This document shows, one piece after another, positions 20,706 to 31,557 of a DNA stretch of 64,000 nt; position 1 is the stretch's first letter, and the number at the start of each line of letters is the position of its first letter. Where the stretch lies: the NCBI GenBank assembly GCA_012517855.1, contig JAAYUD010000067.1, positions 1-64,000 on the forward strand, read 5' to 3'. Position numbers and translations under genes: made by a program. The DNA comes from Bacteroidales bacterium. GTDB taxonomy: Bacteria; Bacteroidota; Bacteroidia; Bacteroidales; Bacteroidaceae. Below the pieces are notes generated by a model. It searched no databases. It worked only from the letters and a program-made list of their open reading frames with translations, and had not been told where the DNA came from.

Positions 20706-22733
20706 ATGGATAATAAAGTACATGTTGTCGCAGTTCTACTGTTGTTCTTCTTCTCTTTTTCTGAAAGCTATGCTCAGAAAGGAAGTGTTGTGGTTTCTAA
20801 AAAAAATGATATTTACTCCGATACTTGGGTTGCTACAGATGCCTTGGGGAGAGAAATGCCTACTTCGAAGGAAGTTGGGAATCTAAAAAAGGATAAGAAA
20901 CGCACAGTCGGAATTTTTTATATCACTTGGCATGATGAGGGTAAGTACAATGTGGGTTCACCTTACAAAGCGGATGTTTCTAAGGTCTTGAGTGCTGATC
21001 CAAATGCTCGGTTGGATAATAAGAATAAAGAATGGACTATCGGTTCATATCATTGGGGAGAACCTGAATATGGCTATTTCTTAAGCCAAGATGAATATGT
21101 GATTCGCAAAGATATGTCTATGCTTGCCGACGCTGGTGTTGATGTTATCATTTTGGATGTGACAAATGCTGTATTGTATTGGGATGAATGGAAAGTGTTG
21201 TTTCGCACGATGGAACAAATGAAGGCTGAAGGTAATAATGTCCCGAAATTTTGTTTTTGGGCTTTTAATGGGAATGTTATAACGGTTGTTCAGCGATTGT
21301 ATGAAGGGGTTTATAAGCAAAATAAATATAAAGATTTATGGTTTATGTGGAATGGAAAGCCATTGCTTCTTTATAATGCCAATCCTTCTGTTGATGCAAA
21401 TGGTACAGGTACGAAACACGAGAATCCGAATTATGATCCGAAGGCTGCAACCGATCCTCATAACCTCCATTACAAAGATCCCGATTATTGTAATCAGTAT
21501 TATGCCGATTACACTAAAGAAGTGAAATCTTTCTTTACGTTGCGTAATATGTGGTGGGGATATTATGAATGGGCAGGTAAACGCTTTGTCGGTACCGAAG
21601 ATAATTGGAGTTTTGGATATCAAATGAATGATCCGAACGTGGCAAAGATGGCACCAATAGAACTTATAGCTAAGCATAAAGGACGTTTAGAAGAGGCTGC
21701 GGTTACTCCTGCTCAGCATCCAATATCAATGGTGGGCAAAAGTTGGCGTATCAAAACACAAGAACCGAAGTTGAATGACGAAGACCTACCTCAATCGGCT
21801 GAAGTGCCTTGGCTTAAAAAAACTGTTACTCATCCGGAAGGTTATGGTATTTATTTCCAAGATCGTTGGGATGATGCAATTAAAGGCGATCCGGATTTTA
21901 TCTATCTGAATGATTGGAATGAATGGACTGCCGGTAAATACACTTCGGGACTTGATCCTTCGGGGCATGAAAATGGTCCTGTTGATTTCTTGGGAAGAAG
22001 AAACCCCTTCTATTTTGTTGATCAGTACAATTCAGAGTTTAATCGTACCATAGAACCTATGAAAGGTGGATATACAGATAATTATTATATGCAGGTGGTA
22101 CAAAATATCAGACGTTATAAAGGTGTACGTCCGATACCTGTGTGCTCTGGTATTAAGAAAATAAATATTGATGGGCATTTCGGCGATTGGAGTTCGGTTA
22201 GAGTTGAATATCAAGATACTAAGGGGGATATTACTCATCGTGATCATAATGGCTACGGTGGCTATCATTATACAAATAATTCTGGTCGAAACGATATTGT
22301 CATATCAAAAGTTGCAGTTGACAATAAGAATGTTTATTTTTATGTCCAAACATCCAATATCTTATCTTCTTATATGGATTCCAATTGGATGTTGTTACTT
22401 ATTGACGTTGACCATAATTCCAATACCGGATGGTATGGCTATGATTATATAGTGAATTATAAAGTGAAAGATGCACAAACAACAACGATAATGAAGTACA
22501 ATATGAATACTAAGCATTGGGATTATGCGGCAGATATTAGTTACAGAAAATCGGATAGGCAAATAGAGTTATCTGTACCTCGTAGGTTGCTTGGTTTAAA
22601 TGGATATTCGATGTGCTTTGATTTTAAGTGGGCCGATAATCCTGCTGATTTAAACGATCCTATATCTTTATGTATCAATGGTGATACTGCACCAAATAGA
22701 CGGTTTAATTATCGTTATATTTGGTCCAAGTAG
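20706..22733 (+). CDS. GH71/99-like TIM-barrel protein with C-terminal CBM9/DOMON-like domain
   Basis: TVGIFYITWHDEG...LADAGVDVIILDVTN...YLNDWNEWTAGKY pattern; C-terminus IDGHFGDWSSV...WMLLLIDVDHNSNTGWYGYDYIVN; homologous to the truncated 3-743 gene. Confidence 0.75.
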   Translation: MDNKVHVVAVLLLFFFSFSESYAQKGSVVVSKKNDIYSDTWVATDALGREMPTSKEVGNLKKDKKRTVGIFYITWHDEGKYNVGSPYKADVSKVLSADPNARLDNKNKEWTIGSYHWGEPEYGYFLSQDEYVIRKDMSMLADAGVDVIILDVTNAVLYWDEWKVLFRTMEQMKAEGNNVPKFCFWAFNGNVITVVQRLYEGVYKQNKYKDLWFMWNGKPLLLYNANPSVDANGTGTKHENPNYDPKAATDPHNLHYKDPDYCNQYYADYTKEVKSFFTLRNMWWGYYEWAGKRFVGTEDNWSFGYQMNDPNVAKMAPIELIAKHKGRLEEAAVTPAQHPISMVGKSWRIKTQEPKLNDEDLPQSAEVPWLKKTVTHPEGYGIYFQDRWDDAIKGDPDFIYLNDWNEWTAGKYTSGLDPSGHENGPVDFLGRRNPFYFVDQYNSEFNRTIEPMKGGYTDNYYMQVVQNIRRYKGVRPIPVCSGIKKINIDGHFGDWSSVRVEYQDTKGDITHRDHNGYGGYHYTNNSGRNDIVISKVAVDNKNVYFYVQTSNILSSYMDSNWMLLLIDVDHNSNTGWYGYDYIVNYKVKDAQTTTIMKYNMNTKHWDYAADISYRKSDRQIELSVPRRLLGLNGYSMCFDFKWADNPADLNDPISLCINGDTAPNRRFNYRYIWSK

Positions 22734-22752
22734 TAAATATAAACGGTGGTAG

Positions 22753-25476
22753 ATGAGTTCTTTTTATAGAAAAATAAGTCGGTTGTTCTTTTTTGTTTTA
22801 ATGGTGTGGCCGATAAATAATGTATGGGGGCAATTACAAGTCGGTGCCCTTACGTGCGAGCATGTTTCTAATCCAAGTGTTGTAGATGTGCATCATCCTC
22901 GCCTGTCATGGATTAATCAAGTTTGCTCTACCAAAGTTCGTGGAGAGTATCAGACAGCATATCGTATTTGCGTAGCTTCGTCAAAAGACTTATTGTTAAA
23001 AGGTAAACCTGATGTCTGGGATACCGGTAAGGTCTCTTCTTCCAATTCGTATTTAATATCTTATAATGGAAGTGCATTAAAATCTGGTAAAGATTATTGG
23101 TGGCGGGTAATGGTATGGAACAATCGAGGTGTTGCTTCGAATTGGAGTGGAGTAGCTTATTGGGGGATGGGACTATTATCGTCATCTGATTGGAAGGCTC
23201 AATGGATAGGTGCTTCTTGGGAGGGAACTGCACCTCTTTTGCGCAAATCGTTTGAGGTCGATAATAATGTTGCATCCGCAAAAGTTTTTGTCTCGGGATT
23301 GGGCTACTTTGAGTTATATATGAATGGGCGTAAAGTAGGGAATGATTATTTTGTACCCAATCTTACGAATTATACTTCGCGCAAGGGACTTAAACATGCG
23401 GGAATAGCAATTGACGATAATTTTAGAGATTATCGAGTGTTATATATGTCGTATGACATCACAAATCTCTTGAAGAAAAGACAGAATGTGATAGGTGCGA
23501 TTTTGGGAAATGGTTTTTATGACTGTAAAAGAGGATGTGTTTGTACATTTGGTACTCCTTGTTTATTATGTCAGGTAGAGATCACATATAAGAATGGTCG
23601 TAAACAAATAGTGTGCTCAGACGACACCTGGAAAGTAAATTGCTCTCCGATTTTGATGAATGGGGTTTATAACGGGGAACTATATGATGCCAATCGAGAA
23701 ATCTCCGACTGGTCTACAACTCGATGTAGAGATGTTTCGTGGCAAAAAGCGTTGTTGTGTAAGTCTCCAATAGGTAAATTGACAGCTCAAACATCTCCTG
23801 CTGATAAGATAACAGAGGTGTTGCGCCCTATTTCTTTAGCTAAACAATCGGATGGAACTTATCTCGTCGATTTTGGAAAAGAAATATCCGGATGGATTCA
23901 TTTTAAGAATATCGAGGGTCATAAAGGAGATACCTTAAAAGTGAGGTATATTTGTGAATCTCCCCTCGGCATTCAGCAATATGTTATGAAAGGCTCGAAG
24001 AGAGAATCGTATGCGCCGCGTTTTACTTGGTACGTTTTTCGTAAAGCTGTGATCAGTGGAATAGGCCGTTTAACTTCAGAGATGTTGACGGCCGAAGCTG
24101 TCAATACCGACGTGAGATTGTCGGCTGTGTTCAAAACGTCGAATAAATTATTCAATCAGATTAATGCAATTTGGCAACGTTCTCAATTAGATAATATGCA
24201 TGGCTGTATTGCCAGCGATTGTCCTCATCGTGAGCGTTCTCCATATACAGGCGACGGTCAGGTCTCGTGTGTCACTGTAATGCATAACTTTGATGCTGCT
24301 GCTTTTTATCAGAAATGGATTCGAGATATGCGCGATGTTCAGAATGTGGAGACGGGATACGTTCCCAATAGTGCTCCTTGGCAACCAGGTTGTGGAGGAG
24401 GTGTGTCTTGGGGAGCTGCTATGAATATTATGCCTTGGGAATATTATGTTCATTATGGTGATAAAGCAATGCTGTCGGATAATTATTTTGCAATGAAAGA
24501 ACAAGTGAGATATATGCTTACTTGGCTTACAGCGGATAGTACAATGGTCTCCAATCGCGCTAATATTAATGCTAAAGAACCTAATTATTGGCTTAATTTG
24601 GGAGATTGGGCTCCTGCATTCGGCCTTCCGACAAATGAATTGGTACATACGTTTTATTTATGGCGTTGTGCTGATTTTACTGCTAGGGCTGCTAAAGCAT
24701 TGGATAATCAGGCTGACCTTATCTATTACTCCAAACTGGCTAATAATGTGAAAGCGGCTTTTCATCGCAAATTTTATCAACCATCAGAACAAACTTACGG
24801 AGATTTTGGAAGCAATGTTTTTGCATTGGCAATGGGAGTCCCTTGTGAACGTTATAAAGCTGTAGTTAATACATTGCGACACGAAATTGTAGATAAATAC
24901 AAAGGACATCTTAATACGGGCATATTCGGAACGCAATTCTTTTTTGAAACACTTGCCAATAATGGCCTGAACGATGTAGCTTATGGAGCAATGAATAAAA
25001 CAGACTTTCCGAGTTATGGTAATTGGATCAGGCAAGGAGCAACTACGACTTGGGAGCAATGGAATGGTGCAGACTCTCACAATCATCCCATGTTTGGGGG
25101 AGGCTTAACATGGTTTTATCGAACACTTGCCGGGGTGAATACCGATGAAGATAATCCGGGGTATAAACATTTTGTTGTGAAGCCTCTTTTGGTCGATACT
25201 CTGCGGTCAGTCTATTATTCGAATTTGACTCCATATGGTAAAGTGGTATCCGAAATTGCTCATACACCCCATCATGTTGTTATAAGAGTTACTGTGCCGG
25301 TTGGCAGTACTGCTACTGTCTATATTCCGGCCCAAAATGAAAGAAACGTTTCTGAATCTGGATCTCGGTTGGTTTGTGCACGGGGTGTCAAAGTTATAGC
25401 TCATAGAAATGGCTTTATCATCTGTGATGTGCTTCAGGGATGTTATCAATTTGTAGTTGATGAAAAAATTAGATAG
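22753..25476 (+). CDS. GH78 alpha-L-rhamnosidase
   Basis: VSNPSVVDVHHPRLSW N-terminus, ASDCPHRERSPYTGDGQ catalytic motif, NTGIFGTQFFFETL, GATTTWEQW. Confidence 0.95.
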   Translation: MSSFYRKISRLFFFVLMVWPINNVWGQLQVGALTCEHVSNPSVVDVHHPRLSWINQVCSTKVRGEYQTAYRICVASSKDLLLKGKPDVWDTGKVSSSNSYLISYNGSALKSGKDYWWRVMVWNNRGVASNWSGVAYWGMGLLSSSDWKAQWIGASWEGTAPLLRKSFEVDNNVASAKVFVSGLGYFELYMNGRKVGNDYFVPNLTNYTSRKGLKHAGIAIDDNFRDYRVLYMSYDITNLLKKRQNVIGAILGNGFYDCKRGCVCTFGTPCLLCQVEITYKNGRKQIVCSDDTWKVNCSPILMNGVYNGELYDANREISDWSTTRCRDVSWQKALLCKSPIGKLTAQTSPADKITEVLRPISLAKQSDGTYLVDFGKEISGWIHFKNIEGHKGDTLKVRYICESPLGIQQYVMKGSKRESYAPRFTWYVFRKAVISGIGRLTSEMLTAEAVNTDVRLSAVFKTSNKLFNQINAIWQRSQLDNMHGCIASDCPHRERSPYTGDGQVSCVTVMHNFDAAAFYQKWIRDMRDVQNVETGYVPNSAPWQPGCGGGVSWGAAMNIMPWEYYVHYGDKAMLSDNYFAMKEQVRYMLTWLTADSTMVSNRANINAKEPNYWLNLGDWAPAFGLPTNELVHTFYLWRCADFTARAAKALDNQADLIYYSKLANNVKAAFHRKFYQPSEQTYGDFGSNVFALAMGVPCERYKAVVNTLRHEIVDKYKGHLNTGIFGTQFFFETLANNGLNDVAYGAMNKTDFPSYGNWIRQGATTTWEQWNGADSHNHPMFGGGLTWFYRTLAGVNTDEDNPGYKHFVVKPLLVDTLRSVYYSNLTPYGKVVSEIAHTPHHVVIRVTVPVGSTATVYIPAQNERNVSESGSRLVCARGVKVIAHRNGFIICDVLQGCYQFVVDEKIR

Positions 25477-25551
25477 ATTTGATGAACGATAGAAGTTTTA
25501 TAGATTTTATTTATATGGTTTTATATTATCATAAGGAAGTGCTTAAATTTA

Positions 25552-25627
25552 CATAAGGACGAAACTTGCGACTCACGGCCGTGAGTCGCAAGTTTCGTAA
25601 GGGAGAAATTATTTTTTCGTCCTTATG
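25552..25627. repeat. Nested inverted repeat: 13-bp outer arms enclosing a perfect 40-nt palindrome (25559-25598)
   Basis: Outer CATAAGGACGAAA / TTTCGTCCTTATG; inner ACGAAACTTGCGACTCACGG|CCGTGAGTCGCAAGTTTCGT. Confidence 0.9.
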
Positions 25628-25646
25628 ACAAAAAGTTGTTGTTAGT

Positions 25647-27398
25647 ATGTATGCGAAGAAACTATTTTTAGTTATTATATTGTTCTTGTTTTTATTTTCA
25701 TATTCCCATGCCACAAAGGTTTGGAAAGAAAATGATATTCGCCCTATAAGCTTAGAAGACATTCGTATAGGGGGAGAACTGAAAACTCGTCTGCTAAAGA
25801 ATTTTGATCGTTTAGAAGAAAGTAAATATCAACCGGAGCATGTGTTTCTTACAGAAAAGGAATCTGGTGGATGGCCAGGCGATACAGAGGGGCGTACTAT
25901 TTTGGGGCTAGTGATGGATGCACAGGCTTCTCATCGTGAGCCTCTTTATTTGCAAGAGATTCTTAACCGTTTGCCTGCTCACCTTAATTCTCGAGGATAT
26001 ATGGGTACCATTTATGATGGAATGCTTAATGAACAACAGCTTTCTGGTAATGGATGGTTGTTGAGGGGATTGTGTGAGTACTATAAATGGAAAAAAGATA
26101 AAAAGGTATTGCCAGTTATTCGGTCTATAGCAATGAACCTTTTTGTAAAAGGTAAGGGCTTGTATAAAGAGTATCCAATAGATCCAAAATTGCGGCACTC
26201 TCAAGAAGGAGGCGCATCGGGAAATATTGATCATACTTATCGACACTGGATGTTGTCTACCGATATTGGATGTGTTTATATCGGAATGGATGGTGCTATT
26301 CAGGCTTACGATCTTTTGCGTATTCCTGCACTTAAAGAGGTAATAGATGAAATGATAAATTCTTTTTTAGAGGTTGATTTGGTTAATATAAAAGCGCAAA
26401 CTCATGCTACTCTTACGGCATGTCGTGGGCTTATGCGTTATGCCGGTATTACAGGTAATAAGAAATATGCAGATGAGGCAGTGAAGCGCTGGCAGATATA
26501 TAAATCGGATGGAATGACCGAATGCTTTGGTAATTATAATTGGTTTGATCGTTATGATACTTGGACAGAACCTTGTGCTATTGTAGATTCTTATATGCTT
26601 GCTGTTCAGCTATGGCAGTATACGGGTGATATGAGTTATCGAAATGATGCTGAATTAATATATCACAATGCTATCGCTCATGCTCAACGTGCTAATGGGG
26701 GCTTTGGTTGTGATAATTGCCCTGGCGTTGGAAGTAAAAAACTTAATTTAGAGCCTTTTGTAGATGAGGCTTCTTGGTGTTGTACGATGCGTGGAGGAGA
26801 GGGGCTGAGCAGAGCTGCCAGTTATGCTTACTTTACGGAGGGTAACTCTATCGTTATTCCTTTTTATCATTCATCAGAGGCTACTATCAGATTATCTCGT
26901 GGGCAATTTGTTTCTATCGCTCAGTCTACTACTTATCCGTTTGGCAATCAGGTTGTACTGAGAATCATAGAAAGTAATGTAAAAGATGTTTGTTTGAAGT
27001 TGGCAGTTCCATACTGGATGGAGCAGTCAAGGTTGACTTTGAATGGAAAATCTTATCCGTTCAAACGATCTAATGGGTTTATCGAGTTGAAGAGAGCTTT
27101 TAAAAAGAATGATATCCTAATTTTCTCTTTTAATCAGAATGTACGTTATGAACATACAATCAACCAGAAAAATACGAAGTCTCAGCAATTTAAAGTTTTC
27201 TATGGTCCGTTATTATTGGCAGCCGATAGCAAAGATAATTCGGCCTTGCATGAAGGAGACAACCTGGTCTCGTCTGGTAATTTCTGCTTTACGAAACAAG
27301 GTACCGATATTCATTTAGTTCCTATGTACCATTTGTTGGATGCTAAGGTTAGCTTGAAAAATAAATCCTCTTATCAGAGACAAGTCATATTTAATTAA
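25647..27398 (+). CDS. GH127-like (DUF1680) beta-L-arabinofuranosidase-family protein
   Basis: SGNGWLLRGLCEYY, GGFGCDNCPGVGSKKLN and ASWCCTMRGGEGLSRA (paired Cys typical of the family). Confidence 0.8.
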   Translation: MYAKKLFLVIILFLFLFSYSHATKVWKENDIRPISLEDIRIGGELKTRLLKNFDRLEESKYQPEHVFLTEKESGGWPGDTEGRTILGLVMDAQASHREPLYLQEILNRLPAHLNSRGYMGTIYDGMLNEQQLSGNGWLLRGLCEYYKWKKDKKVLPVIRSIAMNLFVKGKGLYKEYPIDPKLRHSQEGGASGNIDHTYRHWMLSTDIGCVYIGMDGAIQAYDLLRIPALKEVIDEMINSFLEVDLVNIKAQTHATLTACRGLMRYAGITGNKKYADEAVKRWQIYKSDGMTECFGNYNWFDRYDTWTEPCAIVDSYMLAVQLWQYTGDMSYRNDAELIYHNAIAHAQRANGGFGCDNCPGVGSKKLNLEPFVDEASWCCTMRGGEGLSRAASYAYFTEGNSIVIPFYHSSEATIRLSRGQFVSIAQSTTYPFGNQVVLRIIESNVKDVCLKLAVPYWMEQSRLTLNGKSYPFKRSNGFIELKRAFKKNDILIFSFNQNVRYEHTINQKNTKSQQFKVFYGPLLLAADSKDNSALHEGDNLVSSGNFCFTKQGTDIHLVPMYHLLDAKVSLKNKSSYQRQVIFN

Positions 27399-27408
27399 AA
27401 TTTATATC

Positions 27409-29034
27409 ATGAGAAAGAAATTTGAGATACTATTAATTTTATTTGTGTTGCTGTGTTCTATTACCAAAACATTTGGTCACGTCAACATAGTGCCATTACC
27501 GCAGAAAGTGGTGGAACATTCGGGGAACTTTACTTTCAAGAGTGGACAATGTATAGGTTTCTCTGATGTAACACTGAAAGATGCTGCTGTATATTTAAAA
27601 CATATAATGATCCCTACAGGTTATAGGTTTACATTGAAAAAAGGAAGTGGTGATATTAATTTGATTTTGTTATCGAAGGCTGATAGACAAAATGAAAGCT
27701 ACACTCTTTCTGTAACAAACAAGAAGATTTATATTAAGGCGAAGAGTTATCGAGGTATTGTCAATGGCATCTCTTCTTTACGTCAGTTGCTGCCAGAGCA
27801 GATAGAGGCTAGTACTATGGTGAAGAATATGAAGTGGACGGTTCCGGTAGTAGAGATTATTGATAAACCGGCCTATGCATGGCGCGGTTTGATGCTTGAT
27901 GTCTCTCGTCATTTTTATACAAAGAAAGAAGTCGAACGTTTTTTGGATATGATGGCTTTATATAAATTCAATAAGTTTCATTGGCATTTGACTGACGATC
28001 AGGGATGGAGAGTCCAAATAAAGAGGTATCCGTTACTTACCGAGAAAGGTGCATGGCGTAAGATGATCAATATAGATCAGATATGTATGAATCGAGAAAA
28101 AACGGAAAATAATCCGGATTTTGTCATTCCAAAAGAAAATTTCAAGGTTGTTGACGGTGATTCCTTATATGGAGGCTATTATACGCAACAAGATATTAGA
28201 GACGTTGTGAAATATGCTGCTATTCGTGGTATTGATATTATTCCTGAACTTGATATGCCTGGACATTGTTTTGCTGCTGTGGCAAACTATCAATATATTA
28301 CTTGTTTTAAAACTCCTTCTTGGGGCGCATTGTTCTCGGCTCCTATTTGTCCGGGAAGGGATGTCGCAATCGATTTTTGCAAGAATGTTTATAAAGAAAT
28401 ATTTAGTATGTTTCCTTACGGCTATGTGCATTTGGGAGCAGATGAAGTCGATAAAACTAATTGGCAAAAATGTCCTGAATGTCAGGCTCGTATTAAAGCA
28501 CAGGGGTTGAAGTCCGAAGTTGAATTGCATTCATGGTTTGTACATCAAATGGAGAAATTTTTCAATGCTAATGGCAAACGGCTTATCGGTTGGGATGAAA
28601 TTTTGGAAGGAGGTTTGTCTTCTACTGCAACAGTCGATTGGTGGCGTGGAGAAATAGGTGATGTTGTTAAGAAAACGACTGATCACGGAAATGAAGTGAT
28701 CCTTTGTCCTACTACTTATTGTTATTTTGATTATCCACAAGATAATAATACGATAGAGAGACTTTATCGGGCTCCTATTGTCCCAGAAGGATTATCGGAT
28801 AAACAGTTGCCTTTAATAAAAGGTATGCAAGCCAATATATGGACAGAGATGATTCCTTCTAATGCTCGTTTGCAATTCATGGCATTTCCTCGTGCCTTGG
28901 CTTTAGCCGAGAGAGCTTGGACAAGTACTAATCTTCAGTCATGGGAGGATTTCTCTATACGTTTGCAATCACAACTGAAACGAATGGATGTGATGAAAGT
29001 GAAATATCGTAAATTGGAGACAGATATCAAATAA
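27409..29034 (+). CDS. GH20 beta-N-acetylhexosaminidase
   Basis: AYAWRGLMLDVSRHF, KFHWHLTDDQGWR, IPELDMPGHC, HLGADEVDK. Confidence 0.96.
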   Translation: MRKKFEILLILFVLLCSITKTFGHVNIVPLPQKVVEHSGNFTFKSGQCIGFSDVTLKDAAVYLKHIMIPTGYRFTLKKGSGDINLILLSKADRQNESYTLSVTNKKIYIKAKSYRGIVNGISSLRQLLPEQIEASTMVKNMKWTVPVVEIIDKPAYAWRGLMLDVSRHFYTKKEVERFLDMMALYKFNKFHWHLTDDQGWRVQIKRYPLLTEKGAWRKMINIDQICMNREKTENNPDFVIPKENFKVVDGDSLYGGYYTQQDIRDVVKYAAIRGIDIIPELDMPGHCFAAVANYQYITCFKTPSWGALFSAPICPGRDVAIDFCKNVYKEIFSMFPYGYVHLGADEVDKTNWQKCPECQARIKAQGLKSEVELHSWFVHQMEKFFNANGKRLIGWDEILEGGLSSTATVDWWRGEIGDVVKKTTDHGNEVILCPTTYCYFDYPQDNNTIERLYRAPIVPEGLSDKQLPLIKGMQANIWTEMIPSNARLQFMAFPRALALAERAWTSTNLQSWEDFSIRLQSQLKRMDVMKVKYRKLETDIK

Positions 29035-29042
29035 TATTCTCG

Positions 29043-31541
29043 ATGATGAAAGTATATAATAAAGCCAATTGGCTAATTCTTTTGTTTTTGTGTTGCACTA
29101 TACGGATAATGGGACAAGGGACAGTGTATAGTGCTAAACTCTATAAATTGTTATCTTCGATGACATTGGAAGAGAAGGTCTCATTGTGTGCTGGGGGCGA
29201 TTGTGGCTTTAAGGGTATCCAACGGTTGGGCATTTCTTGTTTAGGATTGACTGATGGACCTCGCGGCCCTAATGCTCAAGTAGGAACGACCGCTTTTCCA
29301 TGTGGAGTATTGTTCGGATCTACATGGAATCCTTCTATGGTAGAGAAGGCCGGTGAGGTAATGGGGGAAGAAACGAGAGCTCTTGGGCGAAGAGTATTGC
29401 TGGGCCCAGGCTTAAATATTCTGCGCGATCCGTTGGGAGGACGTTTCTTTGAATATTATACGGAAGACCCTTATCTGAATGGCGCTATTGCTGTAGCGGA
29501 TATTAAAGGTGTTCAAAGTGAAAACGTTGTGGCTTGTGCCAAGCACTTTGTATGCAACAATCGGGAAGATAATAGAAACTTTTATATGTCGGTTGTAGAC
29601 GATCGTACGTTGCATGAAATATATCTTCCTGCTTTTAAAGCTGCCGTTCAGGATGCCAATGTGGGAACGATAATGACTTCTGCGAATGGAGTGAATTATG
29701 AATTCGTAAGTGATAGTCGCAAATTGTTGACCGATATTTTGAAAAACAGATGGGGCTTTCGAGGTTTTGTTATGACCGATTGGCTTCAGACCCGTTCTAC
29801 TGAGAAAGCTGCATTTGCAGGATTGGATGTATCAATGCCCGGTGGCGATAATTGTGGCTTTGGCAAAACGTTGTTAGATGCCGTTAAAGTGGGAAAGGTC
29901 CCTGTCTCGGTTATTGATGATAAGGTCCTGCATATATTGTCCGTTTATGAAAGGGTTGGTGCATTGGATGAACGTGATTTGAGAAAAGGTGCTGTTTTGA
30001 ATTCGAAAGAACATCAACAAATCGCTCGTCAAACGGCAGAAGAAGGATTGGTGTTGTTGAAGAATGAAAAGAAGATGCTACCTCTCAATACTGCTAAAAC
30101 TAAAAATATACTGGTCACCGGACCGAATGCCGACAAACGTTTCTGTTTGTTGGCAATGGGCGGCAGTTCATGGGTAGAATCTCCTTATGAGGTCACTGTT
30201 CTGAAAGGAATTAGAAATTTATTGGGCGATGCCAAGGTTACTTATATTTCTTCGGATGATTTAGGAGGATTTAAAGTGATTCCTCAAAATGCATTGGAAC
30301 CGATTAATGGGCAGAAAGGATTTAGTGCCCGCTATTTTGTAAAGGGAAAGGATGAGGCGGTACTTCAACGTGTGGAACCGAAGGTGGATTTTATGTGGGA
30401 GATGAAATCGCCAGATCCTTCTATTAAGGTAGAAGATTTTAGAGAAGCTCGTTTTGATGCTAAAATAATGCCTCCGGTTGATGGCAAATATACATTTCGT
30501 TTTATTGTTGGTGGTGGCTCCGCATTAGTATACAATGGTGAATGGGCTGGTGCTCCTATTGCAATAGCCGATCCGAATAGAGGTAGCAGTACGGTCACTG
30601 CGGCTGTCGATTTAAAGAAAGGTATACCATATCATTTGTGTGTCATTTATAGCAAGGGTATTGGTGATGCGGCTTTCCGTATAGAGTGGGAGACTCCGCA
30701 ATCTCAGTTGGCAAAGAGCCAATTGTCGAAAATAGAGAAAGCTGCTCGTAAGGCTGATGCTATTGTTTATGTTGGTGGCATTGACTATAGTTTGGACACC
30801 GAAGGGCGTGACAGAAAGAGTCTTACTTTCCCTTTGGTTCAGGAATCTTTAATCAATCATCTTTCTAAATATAATAAAAATCTAAATGTGGTGCTCATTA
30901 ACGGTTCTCCTCTCGAGCTAGGGGGATGGCTTTCTAGTGCTCGTAGTGTCGTTGAGGCATGGTATCCGGGTATGGAAGGAGGAAATGCAATAGCCAATGT
31001 CTTGTTCGGCAAAGTTAATCCTTCAGGACGTTTGCCTTTTACATGGCCGAAGAAACTTGAAGATGTACCAGCTGTAAAGCTTGGTTATCAAGATAATGAT
31101 AACGTGGTATATAGCGATAGTCTGATGGTCGGATATCGATATTATGATACGAAGAATGTGGAGCCTCAGTTCCCTTTCGGTTACGGTCTATCGTATTCGA
31201 AATTCGATTATAGTGATTTGAAAGTGAACGGCAAAGGTGACAACATTGTGGGTAGTGTGAAAGTCACTAATAATAGCAAAATTGATGGTGATGAAGTGGT
31301 CCAGGTTTATGTTCATCCTATAAATCCTTCGATATTTCGTCCTGTTCATGAATTGAAATATTTTAAAAAGGTTTTTGTGAAAGCTGGTGATACCGTATCT
31401 GTCGACTTTGTATTAAATAAAGACGCCTTCTCCTATTATGATATTCATTCGGGCAATTGGGTTGTTGATAAGTGCAATTATGAAATAGAAATAGGAAAAG
31501 ATTCCCGTTTGATAGTTTTGAAAGCTCCTGTTTCATTGTAG
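29043..31541 (+). CDS. GH3 family glycosidase with internal PA14 domain
   Basis: GH3 motifs (CAKHFVCNNRE, FVMTDWLQTRS, VVEAWYPGMEGGNAIANVLFG); paralog of 5063-7531. Confidence 0.93.
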   Translation: MMKVYNKANWLILLFLCCTIRIMGQGTVYSAKLYKLLSSMTLEEKVSLCAGGDCGFKGIQRLGISCLGLTDGPRGPNAQVGTTAFPCGVLFGSTWNPSMVEKAGEVMGEETRALGRRVLLGPGLNILRDPLGGRFFEYYTEDPYLNGAIAVADIKGVQSENVVACAKHFVCNNREDNRNFYMSVVDDRTLHEIYLPAFKAAVQDANVGTIMTSANGVNYEFVSDSRKLLTDILKNRWGFRGFVMTDWLQTRSTEKAAFAGLDVSMPGGDNCGFGKTLLDAVKVGKVPVSVIDDKVLHILSVYERVGALDERDLRKGAVLNSKEHQQIARQTAEEGLVLLKNEKKMLPLNTAKTKNILVTGPNADKRFCLLAMGGSSWVESPYEVTVLKGIRNLLGDAKVTYISSDDLGGFKVIPQNALEPINGQKGFSARYFVKGKDEAVLQRVEPKVDFMWEMKSPDPSIKVEDFREARFDAKIMPPVDGKYTFRFIVGGGSALVYNGEWAGAPIAIADPNRGSSTVTAAVDLKKGIPYHLCVIYSKGIGDAAFRIEWETPQSQLAKSQLSKIEKAARKADAIVYVGGIDYSLDTEGRDRKSLTFPLVQESLINHLSKYNKNLNVVLINGSPLELGGWLSSARSVVEAWYPGMEGGNAIANVLFGKVNPSGRLPFTWPKKLEDVPAVKLGYQDNDNVVYSDSLMVGYRYYDTKNVEPQFPFGYGLSYSKFDYSDLKVNGKGDNIVGSVKVTNNSKIDGDEVVQVYVHPINPSIFRPVHELKYFKKVFVKAGDTVSVDFVLNKDAFSYYDIHSGNWVVDKCNYEIEIGKDSRLIVLKAPVSL

Positions 31542-31557
31542 TAATATAAATAAGAAA

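Noticed and set aside
20492-20713. 73-aa ORF upstream of the GH71/99-like gene
   Set aside because: Non-ATG start, no recognisable domain, overlaps the next gene's start; likely noncoding leader.
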